A stretch of 64,000 bases of DNA from Fasciolopsis buskii (Eukaryota > Platyhelminthes > Trematoda > Plagiorchiida > Fasciolidae). This document shows positions 1 through 12,799 of the stretch, piece by piece. Below the pieces are notes generated by a model. It made no database searches and was not told where the DNA came from. It saw only the letters and a list, made by a program, of their open reading frames with translations. Numbering within the stretch: the stretch's first letter is position 1; each line of letters begins with the position of its first letter. The stretch is from NCBI GenBank assembly GCA_008360955.1, contig LUCM01000020.1, positions 208,014 to 272,013 on the forward strand, written 5' to 3'. The position numbers and the translations under genes are program-made.

Positions 1-568
1 CGCATGAATTCATTTTGAATGTAAAAACATTTTGCTGAATTCGCCTTCCTAGCCGAACCCAGTTTGCCTACTTATCGTATGGTAGAAAACCCTGTGTTTT
101 CTGCATATTGTTTGCATGCTGTTTTGTCTCTTTCTCTTAGCCCGTTTCTCCCACTCAAACTGGTTTTTAACACTATGCCTCAGAAAAACTCTGTAGAAAT
201 TACTATCAAAAAACAGGCGGGCCACGATCCTTACCCAAAGTGCAAATAGGCAACTGCTCCATATAGCTAGTTAATGTACCTTATGAAACAAACAAGAGAT
301 TGGAAGACTTGGAGAAACGAATTATCAGCGACGTCACCCAGGTGACTTCAACAGAAGCACCGACCACCAAGCTGGCTGCACTCTTCCATCTCATCGAGCC
401 ATCTTTAAATCCCTCCTTAAACGACTTTGCTGGTAATAGTCGATTTATTGATTCAGAGTCGTTTGAATCACTTAGTCTTATCCGAAACCAAAATGTATCG
501 TAATATTTAATGTCCCAGACCGCCAACCACCGGGGAAGGTCAAATAACTCGTACTGAATGCGTGCAGC

Positions 569-1990
569 ATGAATCATTACCCTAGTCATTGTGCGAGACT
601 ACGAAAAAAGATCCAGCAGAACTTCTGTCCGCTCCCAATACAATTCCAAGACTGGGAAGTTGCCCGTGAGTTTATCCGTAGGAAAGATACTATTGCTGTT
701 ATTACCCCGTACAAAAGTAGCAGGATTACGGAGGACAAAACGCCGCTTCAGCAGGAGGTACTTGGTCTCCATAAAGGAGCACCGTCCCCACCTTCTAGAG
801 TAGAGACCATTACGTCTCCCGCTTCTCCCACGAAACCTCAAAGTCTAGATTCGGGATCTCCAAGCCCCAAACTCTCTCTAAAATATAAAGTAGATTTAGA
901 CAAGTCACTGTGCACACCCCTCTTCGGGCCTCCATGCAAAACATTGCACCTTGTACTATCCACATCAGGGTGCAAATCAGCACTGCATTCCTCAATAACC
1001 CCTTCTTAAAAACCCCGTCAGAGGTCTGAAAACGATGCGACCGGTATGGTTAGGGCTTTCAGCCCGCCTACACTGTCCACAAACCGTAAACCTGGCCACA
1101 GGGCCCCTTTCAATCCCAGCACTCAACCTAACCAGCATACCCTGAAGTTACCCTCAAAATGGATGCCACTGACGAAGACGACTACTAAGAGGCCATAATG
1201 CGCACCCCTTAGTAAACAGCTAAGTAGAGCTGGCCCAGTGACTAGTAATTCAATACTGTATAAACCGATCCACTCTAGAACATCTGAGATACTAAGATGT
1301 AGAAGGCTGGCTCGAGCCCCAAGGTTACCCGGTTATCAACTCCAAGCCCTAAAACAGCTGCCCAGTTTCCTGTACAGGGACAGCCATTTGCCCAAACTCT
1401 TATCAACCCGCCGCCTTTTATGTACACCATCAGGCGCCACCCCGTCCCACTACATCTAGCTCAGCCACCACCTCCATCGGTACCAACCAACATGCAATAG
1501 AATGAAATTTAACTCCAATCTGACAGCCTTATGTGCTGTGGGCGAAATCCACTAACATCTCCCGTCTACCGGCCCTTTTTCCTCACACCGTAACAAACTC
1601 CTTCTCCAAAACACTATCCCATTTATGTCAAACCCTTTCTTTTCCCCTATCTACCCCCATCCTGCCGTACCTCCCGTGCATACTTTCCACTTTACCCATC
1701 CTATGTACTCCAAAGCGGGTTGGAAAACATGACTATGAAGAAAACTTCCCCTGAGGCTGAATGTAGTGACCATGGATTATATTACCTTGCTCCAAAACTA
1801 AACCATTAACCCTTTGTCTTGCTCAATTCGCCTGATGGATCATCTACCGTCCACCCCAAATAGCTATGTTCTGGAACGACGCTCCCTCAATCAAATTATG
1901 CAAAACCCTCCAACTTAAGAGCGGCCACAAATAAAAGCAGAAGAATTATAAGAATATATTTTTAAGTAAAAATGATGGTTCCCCTCAAGA
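569..1990 (+). mobile_element. Possible ORF1/leader remnant of a CR1-like LINE
   Basis: This stretch precedes a recognisable CR1-like endonuclease and holds short, Pro/Ser-rich open pieces (569-1009 and 591-803), one starting VVRDYEKRSS. The position and composition fit a decayed ORF1 region, but no zinc knuckle or esterase motif is visible. The assignment rests mainly on position. Confidence 0.3.
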
Positions 1991-2055
1991 CTTGCAACCC
2001 ACGAGTAACCGAGATTCACCAACCATGGCATTAGTCACTGGCAAGTGCCCTAACA

Positions 2056-3930
2056 AAAGCTTCGCTACTTTTGTTAAAAGCTCGTTCCATGCTAACAAAC
2101 ATCCATTGTATTCTTCCTCTTATACTGTCGTCACATTTCGATTTCATGTTAATCGCCGAGACGTGGCTAAATGATCACACCTCGGAAAATGCCATAACCA
2201 TTTCCGGTTGTAAATACTTTTGGCAAAGCCGCAAAGTCCAGTGTGGAGGTGGCTGCCTTGTCTGTGTCAGAGAATCTATACCAACCACAATGTGTCCTGA
2301 CCCTAAGCTGAACACCATCCAGGATGCTGTTTGGGCTAGAGCCGCGACTGGAAAAGAAAGCCCTCTGATTGGACGCGTCCACCGCTCCCTGGTTCCCGCT
2401 GAAATGATTTTTTGATGATGACCGAACATATTAATACCTACCAGGTCCCAAAGCAATCGCTGGGGACTTCAGTGCATCCACGTAGGCTGGTACATGCTTT
2501 CTGCCCGAAAGTGCCTGCTCCCTTTCCTTTAAAGTATTTATCAATGTGGTTGGACCCAACAAGTAACCGACCCTACAAGGAGCCGCAATATTCTTGACTT
2601 GATATCTACCGTAGGCTTTACACACGTCCAAATGTCTACTGAAGCTATTTTACTCGGGTTTGATCATCTGCCTATCAGCTGCTCATTTGCATTGCCACTC
2701 CTATATAGATACCACCCACCAAACCCACGGCCATACTCCAATGCGAATTGAAATCGTTTACATATTTTAGTCCAAAGCTCAAATTGGGACTCTTCTTTTC
2801 TAACAAGAGAAGTGCAAGTGGCCACTGGCCAAATACATTCTAACCCGCACAAGTGCCGTGATAAAATTATTCCGTCCCACACAATGCGCATACCCCGTGA
2901 AAGAACTTATTGCGACCGAATAAACATCAAACAGAAGGACTTTGATAGTACCTGAGATCTTCCGTTGTTTCTGCAAATAAGTTGTCTAACCAAAGAGCTA
3001 GAGACGGTACTGCACTACAAAAACAAAAAGCAAGAGTTTCTACCTTTAAACCAGCCCACTCCGAAAGCAAAGCTGGCAGAACTGCTAAAACGGGGGGCTA
3101 CCGCTTCCAGGTCCTCAGTCATTGAAGGCCCTTATGTCATTCACTGTAACATGTATGTTAGCAACCCACAGGAGATTTCAGAAGCATTTGGTGATTTCTT
3201 TGCACCACTGCTCCCTCCCTATCTCGTATCAAACAATCTCATTTCTACCAAAAGAGGTATCCTGGCTGTTGGTAAAAACAAAAATTGGCTTCATTTCTGA
3301 GCCTGGCTCACTAATCCCAGCTGTCTTCTCGCTGGGTGGAACGATATCTCAATAGTGTTGCCAAACATGTTCAATTTGTCTATTCGGTACCGCACCTTTC
3401 CGTCCCAGTGGAAAGCCTCAATGATCATTCGGGTTCACAAAATGGCACGCCTTGTGACTCTGCCAATTACTGCCCAATTAAATACACCCTAATAATTTCT
3501 GAAATTACGGAACGTTTAATAAAGAATAGTCTTATTGCCTATCTTCCGAAGCACTATCTTAACACTGGACAACATGGGTTCTTCGTAAAAAATTATGTGC
3601 CACTTGCCTAAGTGACCACTTGAATTATATCACTAAGGCCCTGAATACCGAAAGGTCAGTTATAGTGATCATTCTGGACATGACGAAAACTTTTGGCAGT
3701 GTCAAACCGTAGGTCGTTACATAACATCAAAACTTACGGCATCGTCGATCCAATTCTACCGTGGTTTTCATCTATCTGTCATCTGGAAAGCAGACAATTA
3801 AGTAAATGGCTTTATAACTGAACCTAGGTTAGTAACCACCAGTGTGGTCCAGACTAAGCGTACTGGGCCCCCTGCTGTTTCTGTTATATGTCAACGATGC
3901 CTTCGACGTCATCCCAAATGGCGTCCCTTT
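2056..3930 (+). mobile_element. Dead CR1-like non-LTR retrotransposon (endonuclease and partial RT)
   Basis: The endonuclease begins near 2071 with HFDFMLIAETWLND (the catalytic E of the TETWL box) and a GGGCLVCV strand; its end, GFDHLPI, lies at 2656-2676. A linker with NPQEISEAFGDFFAPLLPP (3163-3220) leads to RT blocks: the ERL..SL.AYLPKHYLNTGQHGF stretch near 3510-3580 and SVLGPLLFLLYVND at 3857-3899, the RT box before the YxDD motif. Frameshifts and stops break it several times and the YxDD box is lost. It runs into an ATT-rich microsatellite and a Gypsy fragment. Confidence 0.75.
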
Positions 3931-4275
3931 TCTGTTTCACCAGATATCGCCGTATTTGAGCCGCGTGCCCATTCCTTCCCCAATTCCATCTCCAGCATTG
4001 GACCCAGCTGAAAATCAAAAAATCAGAATTAGCCAAATCAAACCTCGTAAACTAGACATTTAACCACAAAATTGTTATCTTATGCCACTGTATCCGACAA
4101 GCTAAATGAACTGTGATTCCAATATTCCAGACTATGCATTCCGCAGGAACCAGCCTCCAAACCTTCTGTTCCTTTCTCCCCACTCGCTGTCCACTCTACC
4201 TTACTCAGTTTCGTGTCCGATTCCAATAATCTGGATTATCACCAGAATAAGAGACCTTGACATTGTCCGAGAAAT

Positions 4276-4313
4276 AAGCATCATCACCATTATTATTATC
4301 ATTATTATTATTA
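4276..4313 (+). repeat. CAT/ATT trinucleotide microsatellite
   Basis: A run of CATCATCACC followed by repeated ATT units lies exactly between the CR1-like LINE and the Gypsy pol. It may be a LINE tail or a simple expansion. Confidence 0.7.
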
Positions 4314-4320
4314 AATCCCC

Positions 4321-6600
4321 GTGGAGGAGACAGGCCTACCAAAATCGGTGGTGACCACATATTTCGGACCGTTCAAGTTTGCGAGGATGCCTCTCCGGCT
4401 CAGCAATGCGGCTTACACCTTCCAAACGTTTGTGCACGCGGGTACACGCGGTTCAGAGAATGTTCCTTTGTACCTATACGATATCCCAGTAGCTAGCCAC
4501 TCGGAGCACCAACACTCCGCGCACCTACATGCCCTTTTTAACCGCCTCAGCAAACGTAGCGTAACGGTTACTGCTTCAAAATGTGAGCTTGAAAAACCCG
4601 GTGTCATATTCCTAGGGTACATCATCTCGTCTCCGGGTTTAGCTTCATTGCCAGAAGAGGTCAACGCTATTCAGAACTACCGAGAGCCTTAATCTTATGG
4701 TAGTTACGGCAATTTGTCGGCTTAGGTAACTTCCATCGTCGTTTTATTGCTAATTAAATAAAAACAATTACCTCACCTTACATCTGTTGCGGGGAATTGA
4801 GCGTAAGTTTGTATTCCCCGAGGCCGCGAAACAGGCATTCAATTCTGTTAAGGACGCTCTCGCTAAAGTAGCGCCACTCTCACATCCCGACCCTAAAGCA
4901 CCTATATCTCTGATAATCAATGCCTCAAAAGCTGCAGAAGGGCCTCTAATTCAGCACTACAACGACGGATCTTGGAGGTCTTTAGCATTCTTTTCCAAGT
5001 GACTGCAGTTGCCAGGGTCTAGATATAGCACGTTTGGAAGGGAATCGATCGTCGTCAGCCTAGCTGTTTGACACTTCAAGCACGCATTAGATGGTCGCCC
5101 GTTCAAGGTGTTCACCGATTAGAACCGCTGGTATACGCGCTACATTCAACCCCTGACAGGTACCCGCCACGCGAGATCCGCCACTTAGACTTTCTTCCAC
5201 AGCTGACTGTGGACATACGACATGCCTCTGGGGCCGATAGCTCCGCCGCTAATTCACTTTCGCGTATACGCCAGCTTCGTTTGCCTCCAACACCAAGTGT
5301 TGACCTTGATGCGATGGCACAGGCCCAAGTGATGGATCCTGATATCGACAAACTTCGACGATACAGCTCCTTAAACCTAGTTGTCGTACCTAACACGGAT
5401 TCACAGAATACAATTTTTTAAGACGTATCGCAAGATCGTCCAAGGCCGGTGGTGCAAGCAGCTCCCGGTTACACCACATCTCTGGCGTTACACAACCTCA
5501 CCCACCCGGGTGCGGCATCTTCGGTGAGGCCGGTAATCCAGCGTTTCGCATGGTTCAGCGTTGGACGTGGCGTGCGCCGGTGGCCTCGCGCCTGCCTCCA
5601 ACGCCAGAGGGCGAAAGCCCATCGAAATACCAAAGCTAAGTTAGTTGGTTTTCAGAAAAAGAGACATTTTCACCACGTACACGTTGGTCTCGCAAGCCCT
5701 CTCCCGCCGTCTCACGAATACGTCTACATGCTAACTTGGGTAGACAGCTTTATTCGCTGGCCACAGGCAACACTAATTTCGTGTACTAGATCGGAAAAGG
5801 TCGCGATGGCCTTCTTGGCAGTTTGGGTTGCCACACTTTAGTGTCCACCGACCGTGGCTCACATTTCGGCTGGGTGTTGTCCAATACGATTAAACAGTTG
5901 GGTGCAGACATATTAAAACAACCGCCTACCAACCACAAGCTAACGATCTGGTGGAAAGATTTCACTGGCAAATAAAAGCTCCTCTGCGAGCCCAAGAACA
6001 ACCCGCTTTGGAGCGAAATACTGCCGTTAGTTAGTTGAAGCCTTCGTGGTTCTGTTAAAGAAGAAATGCACACAACAGCAAATGAGCTTGTGTTTGGTTT
6101 TACCCTTTGCCTCCCCGGAGAGCTGTCAGCCCCGTCGAGACCCACGCACCTCCGGTACGGTGACTATGCAAAATGTATCGTACAACACATGCAAACGCTT
6201 CAAGCCGACTCACCGCGGGGCCGACGACCTCTGGGCTGCAATCCAAACAAATCGAATGTTTCAACTTACCTTTTTATGCGTGTTGACAGTGCCCAAACAC
6301 CATCGCAACCAACGTTTGCTTGTCCGTTTTGCGTGGCGGGACGCGGTCGTAAATCGTCCATTTTAGAAGTTGCCAGCCGACAAGACACGGTATCTAACGG
6401 TTGCATCAAACCTGCCACTATGGAATATAAGTCGAACGACGGATATCTTTCATCTCATGAGCCCTAACATCCTGATAGAGTCCAGCCATTACCAGCGTCG
6501 GCGGCGGAGACTGCCGTTGGGGACGAAGCCACAGCAACACTAACCGCACTAGGAGTGCCGGATATGTGAAGCAGACTTATCGGCGGCAAGGTAAAGCAAC
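4321..6600 (+). mobile_element. Dead Ty3/Gypsy LTR retrotransposon pol (RT, RNase H, integrase)
   Basis: Domains occur in the Gypsy order. RT: PKSVVTTYFGPFKFARMP, then a damaged active-site region (YLYDIPVAS where YxDD is expected) and KCELEKPGVIFLGYIIS, 4336-4690. RNase H: DALAKVAPLSHPDPKAP at 4850-4910, and TPDRYPPREIRHLDFLPQL followed by the family's ..LSRI end near 5145-5270. Integrase: HNLTHPGA, then HVHVGLASPLPPSHEYVYML at 5670-5735, and further to NELVFGFTLCLPGEL near 6080-6125. A terminal RTRSAGYV piece near 6550 suggests the end of pol. Stops and frameshifts are numerous and I found no matching LTR pair, so it is a relic. Confidence 0.88.
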
Positions 6601-9600
6601 CCATCCGTTTTTGTCATGTAATTATTTTTGCATCAGATAGTTCAGTACTCCCCCGTTGTATGGATGCAGCCCTACTTAAAACGATAACGTTTGTCGTGGT
6701 GATCTATGCTCCCATGGGGATGTCACCCCATGTTACACCGACAAGGTCGCATCTAATGCTGTTAGGTGCTGGCCACCAAGCCGAACATCCACTAGTGCCC
6801 AGAAGAGCCGTTTTTACAAGTTTTGTTTCGTTTTACCCCCTCTCAAAAAACCCCCTGGGACAGGGGTGGCTTTACTGACTCCGATATGACGGTCGTCGTT
6901 CCCATGGTCGCCATCATGCACGGATCACTGGACGAAGGGAATCCTAAGTCGTGCGGTCATCCTCAACCCCGCCTGACAAAGAGTGAGGCTGATGGGTGTG
7001 AGATGCGGTCAAACCCACGTGTGACCAGCGCACATCAGGCGGAAGCAGTTGAGGCTCTTCAGCTGCATCGGTTTTTGTCAGATGTTTTCTAGCCTTTGTG
7101 GCCTGATCATGATTATTATCACCAGGCTGTCAATTGCTATACAGGATTTACTTGGTTGGGGTGCTCCTAAGAAGCGCTTTAAAACATCGCGATATCGAAA
7201 GATTACAATCACGACAACCCCGTCTTTGTCAATAAAGCGCTAGGTTTTAAGCCCTCTAAGGCTTTGCACGGACCTCCGCACTTGGCAACACCGACTACAT
7301 GTGCATTCCATTCATGATAACCGTCGGAGTGCTACTAGCCAGTTTGCCGCATTAAAGGGTCGGTTTTTGTTATCTACCATTCGGGGTTCACTCTGATGAC
7401 CTACCGCCACCTCCCTGCGCACCGTGTTTAATCATTCTGGCTGTTACCATTAAGCTCTGTACTGTTTGAATATCCACCAACCTACTGGTTTCTCACAGCA
7501 GCTTGCAGAGCACGAGTTGTTTCCAAATGACTCTGCCAAATATGCATATGAAAACGATGGAAGATATCAACACACTGACCGTAGCTGGACTTGCATCAGA
7601 TAAGGTGTAGGTTGAGACGACCGCCTTAGAGGAGGGTTTAGATTCTTCTATATCCTAGACCTTAAAAACAAGATAGCATGCAAACAGGGTATGCATGTCA
7701 GCTTGGTGCTTGGCCGGTTCCAAAAGCATTCGAGGTATTGCATGTCTCTAGCATGCTTCCTTGCTTTGAACACAGTGAGCCCTCATCCTTCCCCCACACA
7801 AACCGAGGAGTGATGAACCTGAAAAACGTCCCGCAGGCCGCTATATCCTCGGCTGTTGTACTGCATGGATTCGCATGCGGATGTCGTTTTCACTTGACCG
7901 GTCTTCTCTCGCAGCGTGCCGTAAGATCCATGGTGATCCAGCCTAAACCAGATTTACCGTTCAAAAAGACAAGGGCCTCGACGTGCAAACCAGAGTTCGT
8001 CTTTGGGGCCACAGTCTTAAGCAAGGTGGATCTCGCGCTAATCAATCGGATGTCAATGGTCTATCGTTGGTCTGCCGCTTGTTGTGCAGAATGACTAAGT
8101 GGGGAAATGACATCCTCGGAAAGTGGAAGAGGCCGGCGATTTCTTGTTCAAACGTAAATGCGGCGGTTGTACTTCGGGATTCGCAGACGCCCTGTCACTA
8201 GGCCCCGTCCGGGTGAGAAGACTCATGCATTGAGATCTTCCTACGGCTCTGCTGAAGAATCTCCGAAATGAAATTGCAGCACCTTATGAGTGGATCATCC
8301 TGAGATGTTAAGACGTCCTAAGGTCGAGTTTGACGGCGGGTTGAAAATGTGAAAGGTAATGATCGAACTAATGCGCAATCAAGATTCCCCATTATCAAGA
8401 TATGAAAATATTGTTTGCTTGAATTCCTTCATCGGCGTGGTCGTATATTTTCATATCCTCACTCGCGAAGCTGGGTAGCCAATAATATGCCTCCACGACT
8501 CTCTTCAGGGGCGTCTTACACACACCGCATATCGCAGGGAATGACCAACGGCATTAAATCTCAGAATGATGAAACAGATTACTTTGCATCCAGTGACTGA
8601 TGGTTTAAAGCATGTTTGTTTAAGCAAAGTTGAGGCCACCTAATGGTGACACATCACCACATTTGGCCCTTTATTTCTAGGGAGCTGGCGCTTTACTGGT
8701 ATAATTGGCTCAACAGATAGTTCAGAACCGCCGAAACGGCAATCGCTTCGGCCCGAATTCCGTCCTTTAAATAAATCATTCGCGTTTGAATAATCATATT
8801 CAGTCTAGGACCCAAACAACGGGACGGTGGCTCGCAAAGCTTTAGTGGTTTGCAGCAGGACTGCTTGATGAAGTTTCCAGCTGTTCGTGTGTGATAGTGC
8901 GCGGTTTTTCCACTAGTGCAGTAATTTAAGGAGGGCGGCGCGAGTAATTACTGTGTGGTAAGTCCTGCAGGGACCATTTACCCAGTCTGTCGCTCAGGAA
9001 ATTCATTCAAATTCGTTACTTCTCACCAATAGAGACCTTTCGTCCAACGCAAACTCTCCTTTAGAACTTGGGCTCCTGGTCCCTGACTGGGACTCCCAAT
9101 GGAGGTACCTTTATCGTGCAATGAGGAGGGACGGTTCTATTCTACATCGGGATGGTACTGTCGTAGAGAACCCAGTCCAGAATAAAACTGTCAGATCAGA
9201 GGGAGAATAGCTAGCAATGTAAATCACTGGCAAACAACTTAAAGAAAATGTTTACATTCATTATAACAAATCCCGCGGTTCTTACCAACAGCAGTGGCAG
9301 CCGATCCACTTGCGGAGATTCGGAGCTGCAAGCAAACGGTGCTTCTGAGATAGTTTAGGATACCGATAGAAGGAGCAAGCATAGAATTTGGTGTGGAAGA
9401 TTGCCCTTCGAACCACCTACAAGGCGTATGCATATAGGCATTTAGCGCCCTTTCCAACGAAAGGTCAGTGCAAACGGCGGACAGATAAAAGCTGAAACCT
9501 CACAAACGTGATTGTATTGAAGAAGAGCGATCTGATCACAGCGGGGCGAACCGTTTCTTCTGGCAAAAGCTAATAAGAGAAAAATGGTTGAAACATTTGT

Positions 9601-10590
9601 AGCTGGCGAACCACTCCAATTCCACTTAATCCTAAACCAGTACCGTCAACCAACAAAGACCTCGTAGCTGAATGTCATCCTTACTGCTATGGTAGCTCGT
9701 CTAGAAGATATAATGTTTTCGCCTACCGTTGCGGCGTAATTCACCATCGCCTCACCAGTTATCGTTAGGACACCCAAAGGCAGACACAATGATAAAAGTT
9801 CAAAACAAACAACAAAAACAGCCAAGGGTAGGCGGCTCATGACGTGCAGTGGTAATCCCAAAAAGAAATCACACAATGTACCTCGAGAGCCAAGTCAAAC
9901 GCAAGCAAAAAGAAAATGCTCTGACAAGTAGCAAAGCTACCCTGGACTAAAAGACCACGCGGACTAGAAGTTCCAAGGAGGCTTGCGAATGAGATAGAGA
10001 GCAGCGCGGAAAGACAGTTCTCCCTTACGAAGGGCATCAGAGCCGGATCATCATTTTCGAACGCTACCACACAGGCCGGAGAATATAGCTCCTTTCTGCT
10101 CAACGTAGCCTCACTTTTACCTTAGATTACTCTCTTTCCCCAAAATTCTACTTTTCCCAATACTGTAAAACCGGCTGTCCTAGTGTGGAATTCGTATTGC
10201 CTGTTTCCCCCTAACCGTTGTGATTGATTGTGCGCCACCCTCACTGGGCTGTGTATGATCACAGTAGCGACAAGCAAGACACTCGAGCAGTACAACGAAA
10301 GGACATCCGGATGCATTAGGGAGTTTGGTATATTTCGACAGGAGCGTGCCAACGGAGTCTGCCTGACTAGCGTGCAAATGATGACCGCGCTGGGTGGTCA
10401 ACGTACGGTTAAACAAGCGATGCGGAGGAACAGATCCATGCTCTGTTACAATACCATCAATATATCCATACCTTCTGCCTTAAGCTCAATCCTACCGAGA
10501 AAGCGGATGATGGTGGCATTAATGCGCCCGGCTTCTGAGCGTATGTTCAGTGGCTTATACAGCAACTGCCCAATTCTTCCAAATGCAATC
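6600..10590. other. Unassigned region, no supported gene
   Basis: Only short open frames of 60-140 codons occur here, none with a recognisable domain. The longest (7678-8094) has no family resemblance I can name. Part may be remains of the Gypsy element's 3' end, but no LTR boundary is visible. Confidence 0.5.
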
Positions 10591-10790
10591 CTAGAAATAT
10601 GGCAGAAAGTCTTCTACACTATTTGACCCTCAGTGAAACTTGGCTAACCGCAGAAGTACATGGCTCAGAAATCAATATCACAGAAAAGACCGCTACCAAA
10701 CAAAACTTTGGCAAAGGACGCGCCGGAAGTCTAATCATTCATCATGATTGCTGCCTCCCTCCTCTTACGACCAATAAGTGCTTTCATCGA
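10590..10790 (+). mobile_element. CR1-like LINE endonuclease scrap
   Basis: The frame at 10625-10780 reads LSETWLTAEVHGSEINI, then GKGRAGSLIIHH, matching the ETWL catalytic box and the GRGGGV/I strand of CR1-type endonucleases. Upstream and downstream sequence cannot be followed with confidence. Confidence 0.6.
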
Positions 10791-11579
10791 ACATTCTCAA
10801 CGGTCTTTGGCCAATCTTCGCAATGTTCTAAATGCTGCTGATGTGAGTAGTCTATCGCCATCTAGCCTGAAACCCGTGGCTTATAAGTGACCTCAATATA
10901 CTCCTAACCCCCCTGAGAAAACTCACCCATTTCAACCATTTTCTACCTACAGACAATCTTACTTCATCGAGGACGAATGACCAACAGCCGATGCAACGGG
11001 CTACGAATTTGGAGATCTTTCTAAATTTTGCCCTCCAGAACCGGACAACAATTGTAGGACGCAACCACATACCAATTAGGAATGTTCTCTTAACTCCTCG
11101 TCCTTTTTCACCAATGAACACTATGAAATCGGCCTGGTTGGACATTTGTCACCACATGGCAATAGTGACCGACTGCTCCCAAGCTTACTTTATCGCCAAT
11201 TGACCATTCATTTATCCAGATTCAAGAATACCCAGGCCATCCAAAAGAACCAACTTTGACCCTTTCTCTAAAATAACCAAGTTACCGTGGAACGTGGACC
11301 CCCTGCGGCTACCACCACTGGGATGCTAGAAGAGCCCAACCTAAGGGCAGACAGCCATTTCGTTCTAAAACTTAGGGCCTTAAGCAAAACAGGACAGCCT
11401 CTACCCAGACGCACTATAAGTCGTTCAGTAGACAGCTTGTCCTCGTTTTCTATAGCAATACCTACAGATACCACGTAAAAGATCTTACAAGAGGAAAACA
11501 CACCACTCACCTTCACATTAATAACGTGGACATTGGCGATCGAAAACCTCAGGCGGCGAAAATTCCATACAAAAAAACC

Positions 11580-12500
11580 CCTGTCTATTAACCATAAAAC
11601 CAAACTGAGCTCATTGCGGTAGAGTACATACTACCTATCAACTCCGCTAGGATATCGAACCCATGCCACAAGCTCTTCAATCCAGCTTAAGCTGCTCGAG
11701 CCTTGGATACAGATATATTTACCACCATAGACTTGATACTACCGTACACATGCAAATACCAGGACAAATGAAGCGGTCCTCAACTACTAGTTGCCTACCA
11801 TCAGTATGCAGTTCGTGGCCACTGTCGTCCAGTTTTGCAACAGCACTTTACACTTTGGAGGTGCAAGGCTCAGACCAAACCGAGATACGGCTATCCAAAG
11901 TTTGTTTCGTGCACATTGAGCATGGTCTGCCGACTTCAACAAGCACAAGATGTGATGTGCTTAATATAGGTCACAGTTTATTTCCGTTTACAAGTTCGAC
12001 CTCCAAATCCTGTAGATTTCCTAAAGAGCCCTCCGTCACCCGGCCATGTGAACACGCACTGAAAAGTACTTTCCGCTCAATTTAACAAAAACGCCTCTCC
12101 AGCTGAAAAGAACCATGGTCGTGGCGTAGAGGTGCCCTTTAGAACGTTTCCAGTAACTGTGCAAGAGCGAAAATCAGGTCAATGCAACCTCGACCTACAC
12201 GAAATCCGGCCTGCTGCTCGCGGATGTTATTCTCGCGAATCGGTATCAAACGACCGAGGCTGACACCTTAATAACCCTCGGAAGTAAACTAATCCCACGA
12301 TCATTTTCACCGTCATTGCGTGTGCTCTTCTTGAAGATGGGTACAATCAGTGACACAACGACAACGGAATATTACCTTAGCTCTAAATATTACGAAGCAA
12401 CGAGGTAAGAGCTTTTGATAGGGTTTCTCAGCCCAGGTTGCAAAGAACTGGAGGAAATTCATCGGGACCGGCCGTTTTTCTGATTCAGAAGTCGAATATC
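11580..12500 (-). mobile_element. RTE-like LINE fragment (RT), minus strand
   Basis: Read on the minus strand from 12500: KTAGPDEFPPVLCNLG, IVPIFKK, then RENNIREQQAGFRVGRGCID near 12255-12195, all classical RTE RT blocks. The left part aligns by eye with the longer minus-strand RTE copy at 46.9-47.2 kb (the SKCKVL region). Stops and indels show it is dead. It lacks both the endonuclease and the C-terminus. Confidence 0.8.
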
Positions 12501-12759
12501 GGACGCTACTTCACCCTAAAAAATAAGCCAGCACCTTATTTTCTTGTTTGTTGCATCATGGATCCTCATTATTATTATTGGTCAAGCATAGCCGCAAACC
12601 AGCAGCAAATTTACCCGCGCATCGTACTGGTGCATCTTGAAAGAGGTCGGAAGGCCACCCCGAATGTCCCCATTAGGATTCCGAAGCCCGGGTTGACAAA
12701 ATCTCCTCAAGCGATACAGCAGAGGAGACTCGAGTTCACAAACATGCGCGGAATGTATT

Positions 12760-12763
<4 letters not shown>

Positions 12764-12796
<33 letters not shown>
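12764..12796 (+). repeat. (AT)n microsatellite
   Basis: 33 nt of uninterrupted AT dinucleotides in otherwise unassigned DNA. Confidence 0.95.
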
Positions 12797-12798
<2 letters not shown>

Positions 12799-12799
12799 G

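Noticed and set aside
281..589. 102-codon minus-strand open frame at the left edge
   Set aside because: No motif, and the region reads better as part of the leader or ORF1 remnant of the plus-strand CR1-like LINE.
4321..8600. Complete Gypsy element with paired LTRs
   Set aside because: No long direct repeat flanks the pol remnant in this window, so only the pol region is claimed.
11663..12085. 140-codon plus-strand open frame
   Set aside because: It is the shadow of a minus-strand RTE RT fragment that aligns with the 46.9-47.2 kb copy.
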